Positions 51,690-58,065 of a stretch of 58,065 nt of DNA are shown here, in pieces. The notes under the pieces are model-generated. The model worked only from the letters and a program-made list of their open reading frames with translations, made no database searches and had not been told where the DNA came from. Both the position numbers and the translations under genes were made by a program. The stretch covers positions 1 through 58,065 of the forward strand of contig JAFRBD010000106.1 in the NCBI GenBank assembly GCA_017405065.1. The letters are read 5' to 3'. How positions within the stretch are numbered: position 1 is the stretch's first letter; every line of letters begins with the position of its first letter. This DNA is from Ruminococcus sp. (GTDB taxonomy: Bacteria; Bacillota; Clostridia; Oscillospirales; Acutalibacteraceae).

Positions 51690-52514
51690 ATGAAAAAAAT
51701 CATCTCATTATTGATGGTTCTCCTGCTCACAGGAGCCCTTCTGACCGCTTGCAATGACAGCGGCGATCCTGTCGCGACGATCGATGAAAAGGGCGCGTAC
51801 CCCACCGAGATCGTCGTATTTGCCGCGGCGAGCATGACCGAGACCTTGGAAGAACTCGCCGGGAAATATGAAGCTGACCATCCCACCGTCAAGCTGACCT
51901 TCAACTTTGATTCTTCCGGCACCCTGAAAACCCAGATCGAAGAAGGCGCCGTCTGCGATCTCTTTATCTCCGCGGCGCAAAAGCAGATGAACGGCTTGGA
52001 AGAAGGCGGTTATATCGACGCCGATTCGAGGATCGACCTGCTGGAAAACAAAGTCGCTTTGTGTACCGCCGAAAACTCCGGGTCGGGGATCAAAACCTAT
52101 GAGGATATGAAGGCTCACCTTGAAGAGGGCGATATCCTGATGGCGATCGGCAACGAGGATGTTCCCGTAGGTCAGTATACGCAGAAGATTTTCGCATATT
52201 ACAACCTTGATGAAGCGGCGCTCGCCGAAAAAGGAGTACTGACCTACGGCTCGAACGTCAAGGAAGTCACCGCTCAGATCACCGAAGGCGCTGTAGACTG
52301 CGGTATCATCTATCAGACCGACGCCTATTCAGCCGGCTTGGACGTTACCGATACAGCGACTGAGGAGATGTGCGGACAGGTCATCTACCCCGCCGCCGTT
52401 CTCAGCGGCAGCAAAAACGCCGCAGAAGCGAAGGCTTTCCTCACTTACTTACAGACAGCAGACGCGTCAGCTGTATTTGAAAAAGTAGGCTTCACCCCTC
52501 TTGCAGCAAAATAA
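51690..52514 (+). CDS. modA: Molybdate/tungstate ABC transporter substrate-binding lipoprotein
   Basis: A 274-residue protein with GGAAG upstream. A lipobox LLTGALLTAC puts the lipidated cysteine at residue 21. EIVVFAAASMTETLEELAGK and LTFNFDSSGTLKTQIEEGA form the ModA oxyanion-binding signatures, and GAVCDLFISAAQKQMNGL and VDCGIIYQTDAYSAGL continue the family. It captures molybdate (or tungstate) outside the membrane for ModBC. It is the first gene of modABC; a hairpin of about 40 bp separates it from modB. Confidence 0.95.
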   Translation: MKKIISLLMVLLLTGALLTACNDSGDPVATIDEKGAYPTEIVVFAAASMTETLEELAGKYEADHPTVKLTFNFDSSGTLKTQIEEGAVCDLFISAAQKQMNGLEEGGYIDADSRIDLLENKVALCTAENSGSGIKTYEDMKAHLEEGDILMAIGNEDVPVGQYTQKIFAYYNLDEAALAEKGVLTYGSNVKEVTAQITEGAVDCGIIYQTDAYSAGLDVTDTATEEMCGQVIYPAAVLSGSKNAAEAKAFLTYLQTADASAVFEKVGFTPLAAK

Positions 52515-52531
52515 TGAATGATATATAATCA

Positions 52532-52574
52532 ATACGTCCGTCGTGACGCAATGTCATTAAGGCGGGCGTATTTT
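52532..52574 (+). terminator. Attenuator-like hairpin between modA and modB
   Basis: AATACGTCCGTC pairs with GGCGGGCGTATT allowing G-U pairs, followed by TTTTC. It lies in the 77-base gap after modA. A partial terminator here would leave more ModA than ModBC, usual for ABC uptake systems. Confidence 0.65.
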
Positions 52575-52591
52575 CAATATACGGAGTCATC

Positions 52592-53257
52592 ATGGATCTG
52601 TACCCCTTATTCAATTCGCTCAGAATATCCGCGATTTCTGCGATAATCGTCTTCTTTACCGGTATCGCCGCGGCGTACTATATCGCAAAAATGCCGCGCA
52701 TCATCAAAGGAATACTGGACGTTTTCTTCACCCTGCCGCTGGTACTGCCGCCTACCGTCGTGGGTTATCTGCTGCTGCTTGTTTTGGGACCTAAAAGAGC
52801 TGTCGGATCATTTTTTCTCGACGCCTTTGACGTTCGGCTGACCATGCAGTGGTGGTCGGCGATCTTCGCAGTCACCGTAGTCGTGTTTCCGCTGATGTAC
52901 CGTACGGCGCGCGGCGCGTTCGAGCGCTTTGACGAGAATTTAGCCGACGCGGGCCGTACGCTGGGACTGTCGAACACCGTCATTTTCTGGCGCATCCGCA
53001 TCCCCTACTGTCGGCAGGGAATCATCGCGGGCGTCGTATTGGCGTTTGCGAGAGCGCTGGGTGAATACGGCGCGACCTCGATGATCGCGGGTTATACACC
53101 GGGCAAAACCGCAACGATCTCTACTGCCGTTTATCAGCTTTGGCGAACAGGCAACGATGAAACGGCGCTGAAATGGGTATTGATCAATATCGCTCTCTCG
53201 GCTGTTGTGCTTCTCGTCCTGAGCTGGATCGAAAAGCCGCAAAGGAGGCGCTCATAA
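52592..53257 (+). CDS. modB: Molybdate ABC transporter permease
   Basis: A 221-residue permease with GGAG before the ATG. Five membrane helices. GEYGATSMIAGYTPGKTATI near residue 150 is the EAA-type loop that contacts ModC and contains the EYGA-x-x-M-I-AG motif typical of molybdate permeases. The stop overlaps the modC start (TAATG). Confidence 0.94.
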   Translation: MDLYPLFNSLRISAISAIIVFFTGIAAAYYIAKMPRIIKGILDVFFTLPLVLPPTVVGYLLLLVLGPKRAVGSFFLDAFDVRLTMQWWSAIFAVTVVVFPLMYRTARGAFERFDENLADAGRTLGLSNTVIFWRIRIPYCRQGIIAGVVLAFARALGEYGATSMIAGYTPGKTATISTAVYQLWRTGNDETALKWVLINIALSAVVLLVLSWIEKPQRRRS

Positions 53258-53946
53258 TGCTGTACGTCAATATCGAAAAACGTCTTGACCGCTATATGCT
53301 GAGAGCCGAATTTGAATGTGATCGGCAAACGACTGCTTTATTCGGCGCGTCGGGCGCGGGCAAAAGCATGACGATGAAATGCGTCGCCGGTATTGAAAAA
53401 CCCGACAAGGGTGTGATACAATTGAACGGCAGGACGCTGTTTGACAGTGAGAAAAAGATCGACCTTCCGCCGCAGAAGCGCCATGTCGGTTATCTTTTTC
53501 AGGACTATGCCCTCTTCCCCAACATGACTGTCATCGGCAATATCCGCGCCGTGATGAGAAAGCTGCCGAAAGCCGAACAGAAAATCAGGCTGGAGGAACT
53601 GATCGACCGATTCCGTCTGAGCGGTCTGGAAGATCGCAGACCGGATACTTTATCCGGAGGCGAAAAACAGCGCGTCGCGCTGGCGAGGATCTTCGCGTCC
53701 TCTCCTCAGGTACTGCTCCTTGACGAGCCGTTCTCCTCCCTCGACACCATGCTCAAATTACAGCTGATCCCCTACATCCGTAAGATCATCGGCGAATTCG
53801 GCGGTGAAACGATACTGGTATCTCATGATATCGACGAGGTGCGGCAGCTTTGCGCGACGGTCATCCCGATCGCGGACGGCGTTACCGCAGGGGCGCAAGA
53901 CCCCGAAGAATACTATACTCAGCTAAAGGAACTATTCGAAAACTGA
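53257..53946 (+). CDS. modC: Molybdate ABC transporter ATPase (short form)
   Basis: A 229-residue ATPase; the start overlaps the modB stop, with AAAGGAGG inside modB. Walker A GASGAGKSMTM (about 30-40), Q-loop GYLFQDYALF, signature LSGGEKQRVALARIF (about 130-144) and Walker B VLLLDEPFSSLD are intact. At 229 residues it lacks the C-terminal TOBE regulatory domain of enteric ModC (about 350 residues), so direct molybdate feedback on the ATPase is not expected. Confidence 0.93.
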   Translation: MLYVNIEKRLDRYMLRAEFECDRQTTALFGASGAGKSMTMKCVAGIEKPDKGVIQLNGRTLFDSEKKIDLPPQKRHVGYLFQDYALFPNMTVIGNIRAVMRKLPKAEQKIRLEELIDRFRLSGLEDRRPDTLSGGEKQRVALARIFASSPQVLLLDEPFSSLDTMLKLQLIPYIRKIIGEFGGETILVSHDIDEVRQLCATVIPIADGVTAGAQDPEEYYTQLKELFEN

Positions 53947-53947
53947 A

Positions 53948-54898
53948 ATGACGATAAAAGACAGCTACGGAAGAACAATCAAATATCTGCGGTTATCCGT
54001 CACCGATCAGTGCAACTATCGGTGCATCTATTGCATGCCGGAGTCGGGCGTCGATATGAAAAAAACCGCTGAGATCCTCAGCATCGAGGAAATGACCCGG
54101 ATCGTGCGGGCGGCTCACGCGCTCGGTATCGGCAAGATCCGCTTGACGGGCGGAGAACCCTTGATACGAAAGGACGTCGTCACTCTTTGCCAAAACATCA
54201 AGGCGATCGACAAAGAGATCGAGCTCGGCATTACGACAAACGGCTCCCTGCTTGCGCCTATGGCAAGGGATTTAATGGATGCGGGCGTTGATCGGCTGAA
54301 CATCAGTCTGGACAGTACGGATCCCGATACATTCCGAAAAATCACCCGCGGCGGTGAAACAAAGGATGTACTCGACGGTATCAAAGCGGCGCTGGACGCG
54401 GGATTTGACAACATCAAGATCAATACCGTTCTCCTCAAGGGCGTCAATGAAAACGATCTTCTCGATCTGATCCGCCTGACGAAGGACGAGCCCATCCACG
54501 TACGTTTCATTGAACTGATGCCGCTGGGCGTCGCAAAAAACTGGAGCAGCGATCGGTTCATGACAAGCAGCGCAATTGAAAAGCATCTGAAAAACGCAGA
54601 AGTGGTTAAAATAGACGGCGTAGCCCGCGTATACGGCTTGGCGGGACACAAAGGCACGATCGGACTGATCTGTCCGATGTCGAACAGCTTCTGTCCCTCC
54701 TGCAACAAGATCCGCGTCACCGCAGACGGAAAGCTCAAGCCCTGCCTCCACTCGGATCAGGAGATCGACCTGAAAGGCTTGGACGGAAAAGAATTGGAAC
54801 AGGCGATCTTGGACGGGATCATGCAGAAACCCGAAAGCCATCGTTTCGGCGTGACAGGCTCCTCGACCGAACGATTCATGAATGAGATCGGAGGCTGA
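53948..54898 (+). CDS. moaA: GTP 3',8-cyclase (molybdenum cofactor biosynthesis MoaA)
   Basis: A 316-residue radical SAM enzyme that converts GTP to 3',8-cyclo-GTP. The N-terminal [4Fe-4S] motif is C22-x3-C26-x2-C29 ([14 protein letters not shown]). The SAM-binding GGEP appears in [13 protein letters not shown]. The C-terminal cluster has [13 protein letters not shown] and PCLHS. The protein ends NEIGG, preserving the double-glycine tail required for activity. Its start lies one base past the modC stop. MoaC follows after one base, so mod and moa form a single operon. Confidence 0.95.
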   Translation: MTIKDSYGRTIKYLRLSVTDQCNYRCIYCMPESGVDMKKTAEILSIEEMTRIVRAAHALGIGKIRLTGGEPLIRKDVVTLCQNIKAIDKEIELGITTNGSLLAPMARDLMDAGVDRLNISLDSTDPDTFRKITRGGETKDVLDGIKAALDAGFDNIKINTVLLKGVNENDLLDLIRLTKDEPIHVRFIELMPLGVAKNWSSDRFMTSSAIEKHLKNAEVVKIDGVARVYGLAGHKGTIGLICPMSNSFCPSCNKIRVTADGKLKPCLHSDQEIDLKGLDGKELEQAILDGIMQKPESHRFGVTGSSTERFMNEIGG

Positions 54899-54899
54899 A

Positions 54900-55364
54900 A
54901 TGGATTTTACTCATATCAATGAACAGGGACGCGCCAAAATGGTAGACGTCACCGAAAAGGACGAGACCTTTCGCGAGGCGATCGCCGCCGGAACAGTCAA
55001 TGTCAGTCCGGAGACCATGCGGCTGATCAAAAGCGGCGGCGTAAAAAAAGGCGACGTTCTCTCCGTCGCACAGGTGGCGGGGATCATGGCGGCGAAAAAG
55101 ACCGCCGACGTCATCCCGATGTGCCATCCCCTGATGCTCAGCGCCGTGGATATCTCTTTTGAATTATCTGAAACCGAAATACATATCGAAGCTGCCGTCA
55201 AATGCAAGGGCAGTACGGGCGTGGAGATGGAAGCATTGACCGCCGTCAGCACAGCCGCGCTCACGATCTATGATATGTGCAAGGCGGTACAGCGGGATAT
55301 CTCGATCACCGATATCCGCCTGCTCTATAAATGCGGCGGGAAAAGCGGGGTGTTCCGGCAATGA
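54900..55364 (+). CDS. moaC: Cyclic pyranopterin monophosphate synthase
   Basis: A 154-residue protein; the ATG at 54900 follows GGAGG at the end of moa[35 protein letters not shown] and [20 protein letters not shown] are the MoaC consensus, with the active-site His and Lys. It turns cyclo-GTP into cyclic pyranopterin monophosphate, completing step one of molybdenum cofactor synthesis together with MoaA. The stop overlaps the MOSC gene start (ATGA). Confidence 0.96.
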   Translation: MDFTHINEQGRAKMVDVTEKDETFREAIAAGTVNVSPETMRLIKSGGVKKGDVLSVAQVAGIMAAKKTADVIPMCHPLMLSAVDISFELSETEIHIEAAVKCKGSTGVEMEALTAVSTAALTIYDMCKAVQRDISITDIRLLYKCGGKSGVFRQ

Positions 55365-55795
55365 AAGGAACAGTTATGGCTGTCTGTATCAGCGAGCGTA
55401 AGGGTACGCGCAAGCATCCCGTTCCCTCAGTCATACTGAAAGAGGATCACGGTATCGTAGGCGACGCGCACGCGGGCGCATGGCACAGACAAATCAGCCT
55501 GTTAGCCGATGAAAGCGTGGATAAAATGCGCGCAAAGGGCGCGGTATTACAGGCAGGCGACGTTGCCGAAAACATCCTCACCAAGGGGATCGATCTCAAA
55601 AGCCTTCCGATCGGCACAAGAATAACGATCGGAGAAGCGGTACTGGAGGTCACCCAGATCGGCAAAAAATGTCACAATGACTGTGAGATAAGGAAGCTGA
55701 CAGGACAGTGCGTCATGCCGACAGAAGGGATATTCGCCGTCGTGATCAAGGGCGGAGAAATAAAACCGGGAGACGGCATACAGCCTTACCCTTAA
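55361..55795 (+). CDS. MOSC-domain protein
   Basis: A 144-residue MOSC protein starting at the ATGA overlap with moa[43 protein letters not shown] and the conserved Cys in [19 protein letters not shown] match the MOSC domain, which binds molybdenum cofactor or sulfur carriers. In such clostridial operons it is thought to help sulfurate or hand over the cofactor. It is followed by a tandem repeat array before the MoeA-like gene. Confidence 0.9.
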   Translation: MKGTVMAVCISERKGTRKHPVPSVILKEDHGIVGDAHAGAWHRQISLLADESVDKMRAKGAVLQAGDVAENILTKGIDLKSLPIGTRITIGEAVLEVTQIGKKCHNDCEIRKLTGQCVMPTEGIFAVVIKGGEIKPGDGIQPYP

Positions 55796-55855
55796 GTTAT
55801 ACGATATGATCGTAACAGTGTTTGACTGCAATAAAAGAAATGAGCTGTTCCGCAT

Positions 55856-56070
55856 TGTGGGATTGCCACGCCCTAAAGGGCTCGCAATGACAGTAAATTA
55901 TGTGGGATCGTCAGCCCTAAAGGGCTCGCAATGACAGTAAATTATGTGGGATCGCAAGCCCTAAATGGATCGCAATGACAGTAATATTGTGGAATCGTCA
56001 GCCCTAAAAGGCTCGCAATGACAGTAATATTGTGGAATCGTCAGCCCTAAATGGCTCGCAATGACAATTA
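55856..56070. repeat. Tandem array of five 43-45-bp repeats
   Basis: Units start at 55856, 55901, 55945, 55988 and 56031 with TGTGG(G/A)AT, and contain GCCCTAAA-GG-CTCGCAATGACAGTAA. They differ by a few bases and fall between the MOSC gene and the MoeA-like gene. The same unit appears once at 39528-39566. Each unit contains the palindrome AGCCCTAAAGGGCT, so the array could form five small hairpins. It is not a CRISPR array: the repeats abut with no unique spacers. Confidence 0.9.
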
Positions 56071-56089
56071 TTTACGGAGTTTAGTATAT

Positions 56090-57106
56090 ATGAAACTGAT
56101 CAAAACCATCGACGCCGTCGGTCATGTGCTGTGTCACGACATGACGCAGATCATACCCGGCGAATATAAAGGAGCGCGCTTTCACAAGGGACATATCGTT
56201 ACCGAAGAAGATATCCCTGTCCTGCTGAGCATGGGCAAGGAGAATCTCTACATCTTCGAGATGGATGAAAGCAAGCTCCACGAAAACGACGCGGCAGAAG
56301 TCCTCTGCAAAATCTGCAAAGGACAGAATATCAGCCGAAGTGACGTCAGAGAAGGTAAGATCGAGCTGAGAGCGGAGATCGACGGTCTGTTCACCGTTGA
56401 CCGCGACAGACTCAACGCGATTAATTCTATAAAAGAATTAATGATCGCGACGCGCAAGGGAGATACCGCCGTGCAAAAAGGCGACAAATTAGCCGGCACA
56501 CGCGTCATCCCGCTGGTCATCGACGGGAAAAAACTCGATGAAGCCGAACGGATCGCCGACGGCACGCCGATCATGAACGTCCTCCCCTATACGCTGAAAA
56601 CCGCCGGTATCATCACCACCGGCAGTGAGGTATTCCACGGCAGGATCGAGGATCGTTTCACGCCCGTCCTGACCGAAAAGCTCAAAGCCTACGGCATCGA
56701 CGTGACAAGTCATATCCTGTGCGACGACGACGCAGAAAACATCAAGGAAGCGATCAATCTCGTGCGCGGGAACGTGGATATGATCCTTTGCACCGGCGGG
56801 ATGAGCGTCGACCCCGACGACAACACGCCCGGCGCGATCAAACTCAGCGGCGCGGATATCGTCACCTACGGCGCGCCCGTCCTGCCCGGCGCGATGTTCC
56901 TCTTAGGTTATTATGAGGACGGTACGCCGATCATGGGGCTGCCCGGATGCGTCATGTACGCGAAGGCGACGATCTTCGATCTGGTGCTGCCGCGGATCGC
57001 CGCCAACGTCAGACTCAGCAAAGCGGATTTCGTCGCGTACGGCGAGGGCGGGTTATGTCTCAGCTGTACAGAATGTACCTATCCGCACTGCGCGTTCGGA
57101 AAGTAA
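56090..57106 (+). CDS. MoeA-like molybdopterin-binding protein with cysteine tail
   Basis: A 338-residue protein; the ATG at 56090 follows ACGGAG. An in-frame ATG at 56051 lies inside the last repeat unit and is unlikely. The N-terminal domain (KTIDAVGHVLCHDMTQIIPG) resembles MoeA domains; the C-terminal MoCF fold (about 180-310) has GIITTGSEVFHGRIEDRFTP, CTGGMSVDPDDNTPGAI and GAPVLPGAMFLLGY. The last 20 residues form a cysteine-rich tail (GLCLSCTECTYPHCAFGK) not seen in classic MoeA. It probably inserts molybdate or tungstate into molybdopterin. It is followed by the MogA-like gene. Confidence 0.88.
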   Translation: MKLIKTIDAVGHVLCHDMTQIIPGEYKGARFHKGHIVTEEDIPVLLSMGKENLYIFEMDESKLHENDAAEVLCKICKGQNISRSDVREGKIELRAEIDGLFTVDRDRLNAINSIKELMIATRKGDTAVQKGDKLAGTRVIPLVIDGKKLDEAERIADGTPIMNVLPYTLKTAGIITTGSEVFHGRIEDRFTPVLTEKLKAYGIDVTSHILCDDDAENIKEAINLVRGNVDMILCTGGMSVDPDDNTPGAIKLSGADIVTYGAPVLPGAMFLLGYYEDGTPIMGLPGCVMYAKATIFDLVLPRIAANVRLSKADFVAYGEGGLCLSCTECTYPHCAFGK

Positions 57107-57117
57107 GGAGATCATCT

Positions 57118-57591
57118 ATGTACACAGCATCCGTCATCACCGTCAGCGACAGAGCCGCCAACGGTATTTACGAGGATCAAAGCGGTCCCGCAGTCTGCGA
57201 AATGCTCAAAGCGCAGGGATATGATGTTATGAACACAACAATAATTCCTGATGAGAAAAATAAAATCATTGAAACACTGGTGAAAGAATGTGAAAGCGGC
57301 GTTCATCTGATCGTCACCACAGGCGGGACAGGCTTCGCGCCGACCGACGTCACGCCCGAAGCGACCAAAGCCGTCATCGAAAAGGAAGCGCCCGGTATCG
57401 CCGAGTATATGCGGCAAAAAAGCATGGAGATCACGCCGAGGGGAATGCTCTCACGTGGAATCGCGGGGATCAGAGGAAACAGCCTGATCATCAACCTGCC
57501 CGGTTCACCGAAGGGAGCGACAGAAAACCTCGGCTTCATCCTCCCCCACCTCAGGCACGGATTAGATATGCTCAACGGAGAAAAAGAATGA
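57118..57591 (+). CDS. MogA/MoaB-like molybdopterin adenylyltransferase
   Basis: A 157-residue protein with AAGGAG before the ATG at 57118. The MoCF signature is complete: ASVITVSDRAANGIYEDQSG, LIVTTGGTGFAPTDVTPEAT and SRGIAGIRGNSLIINLPGSP. It adenylylates molybdopterin before metal insertion by MoeA. It is the last gene of the mod-moa-moe series. The reading frame is distinct from that of the MoeA-like gene, with an 11-base gap between stop and start. Confidence 0.93.
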   Translation: MYTASVITVSDRAANGIYEDQSGPAVCEMLKAQGYDVMNTTIIPDEKNKIIETLVKECESGVHLIVTTGGTGFAPTDVTPEATKAVIEKEAPGIAEYMRQKSMEITPRGMLSRGIAGIRGNSLIINLPGSPKGATENLGFILPHLRHGLDMLNGEKE

Positions 57592-57827
57592 TCTCAGTAG
57601 TCTGAGGTATGTATAGGCACAAGCCTTTCAACATATCAACATCAATGAAATGGGATGAAGTGGGAAAAACCGTTTGTCATTGTCATTGTCATTGTCTTTA
57701 TCTTTATTTTATTCTTTATCTTTATATTTGTCTATATCTTGGTGCTTTTTGTCACAACTCTGAACAATTGTGCTTTATCACATAAAGAAACCGCCCTCGA
57801 TCGAGAGCGGTTATCTTTTATTCAATA
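57592..57827. other. Intergenic region with pyrimidine-rich tandem repeats and terminator
   Basis: Four GTCATT/GTCTTT hexamers (about 57678-57705) and several TTTATC words form a low-complexity pyrimidine tract. AACCGC...GCGGTT around CTCGATCGAG (about 57788-57811) is a hairpin that can terminate the leftward gene at 57828. An ORF of 73 codons (57655-57876) crosses this tract, the hairpin and the next gene; I do not accept it. Confidence 0.55.
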
Positions 57828-58065
57828 TTATCCCGGAACAATTCCGTTTTCAAACTTGATGTACTCTTCTGCCTGATGACCCGCATTGTCGATCGCGATC
57901 ACTTTGACGATATAGCCGGCTCCCCATTCAAGCATCGACATATCCCAGTCGGTCTCCGTTCTCGAGAAGAAGCCGCAGCAGAGGAAAAGATCGCCTTCAT
58001 CATTATACGGATACATACCCCAGTCTGTATCGGGATGCTCGGAAACATAATGATTGAAATGCGCA
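57828..58065 (-). CDS. Partial gene at the right edge, unknown
   Basis: The minus-strand frame is open from the window edge to a stop at 57828, 79 residues: AHFNHYVSEHPDTDWGMYPY, then NDEGDLFLCCGFFSRTETDW... It ends IKFENGIVPG. No family is recognised; the segment has the look of a beta-rich extracellular domain (many Trp, Tyr, Asp). The start lies outside the window. A terminator hairpin lies downstream. Confidence 0.6.
   Translation of the reverse strand, partial: AHFNHYVSEHPDTDWGMYPYNDEGDLFLCCGFFSRTETDWDMSMLEWGAGYIVKVIAIDNAGHQAEEYIKFENGIVPG

Noticed and set aside
55856..56070. CRISPR-like array
   Set aside because: The units abut directly and contain no unique spacers, the repeat also occurs singly elsewhere, and no cas gene is present.
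57655..57876. 73-codon hydrophobic ORF
   Set aside because: It arises from a pyrimidine-rich hexamer tract, runs through a terminator hairpin and continues antisense to the partial gene at 57828.

Overview
The window looks like chromosomal DNA of a Gram-positive gut Clostridia, most likely Oscillospiraceae and close to Ruminococcus. The evidence is Firmicutes-type promoters (TTGACA/TATAAT with 16-17 bp spacers), strong GGAGG ribosome-binding sites, a DnaD/DnaI-type replication pair, three dockerin-bearing secreted proteins, and a 1224-residue alpha-amylase carrying a dockerin plus five CBM26-like starch-binding modules. That amylase architecture recalls the amylosome of Ruminococcus bromii. 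The genus is an inference from architecture; no database comparison was possible. There are no rRNA genes, no CRISPR array, no transposase and no phage genes.

Layout. 1-470: the 3' end of tRNA-Ser(CGA) followed by a partly duplicated palindromic repeat. 590-10871: a dockerin surface protein, a membrane-anchored hypothetical protein, phosphoglucomutase, two membrane proteins (one SpoIIM-like), a secreted Big2/GH24 lysozyme, and a compact trio of DUF5685, a J-domain protein with a cysteine-rich tail, and a small membrane protein. 11006-24149: HAD hydrolase, a hypothetical gene with a hairpin over its ribosome-binding site, pcrA, a dockerin protein gene split by an in-frame TAA, a FAD reductase, tRNA-Gln and tRNA-Pro, the DnaD/DnaC-like pair, tRNA-Gly, TSCPD and YdcF proteins, and prfB. 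24361-36732: a zinc-ribbon membrane protein, an ACT/PFL pair, a small gene with two in-frame TAA codons, tex, the comEC-holA-rnmV operon, HIT and PRTase genes, and ldh.

37033-45385 is a coherent metabolic stretch on the plus strand: amidohydrolase, sodium:solute symporter, paaK, iorA, iorB, paaK and an ACT-domain protein. It is best read as interconversion of aryl-acetates, aryl-acetyl-CoA and aryl-pyruvates. 45491-50756 holds a DUF1643 protein, the amylase and two small membrane proteins. 50800-57591 is a molybdenum/tungsten region: a divergent IclR regulator with two matching 15-bp operator candidates, modABC, moaA, moaC, a MOSC protein, a MoeA-like protein and a MogA-like protein. A partial minus-strand gene runs off the right edge.

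The less ordinary content is mostly in repeats and broken genes. Short palindromic repeats are scattered between genes, and two of them appear to lie in frame inside the RNase M5 gene. Two genes are interrupted only by in-frame TAA codons. A bacterial J-domain protein has a cysteine string. I found no convincing new defence system or mobile element; most of the window is housekeeping.
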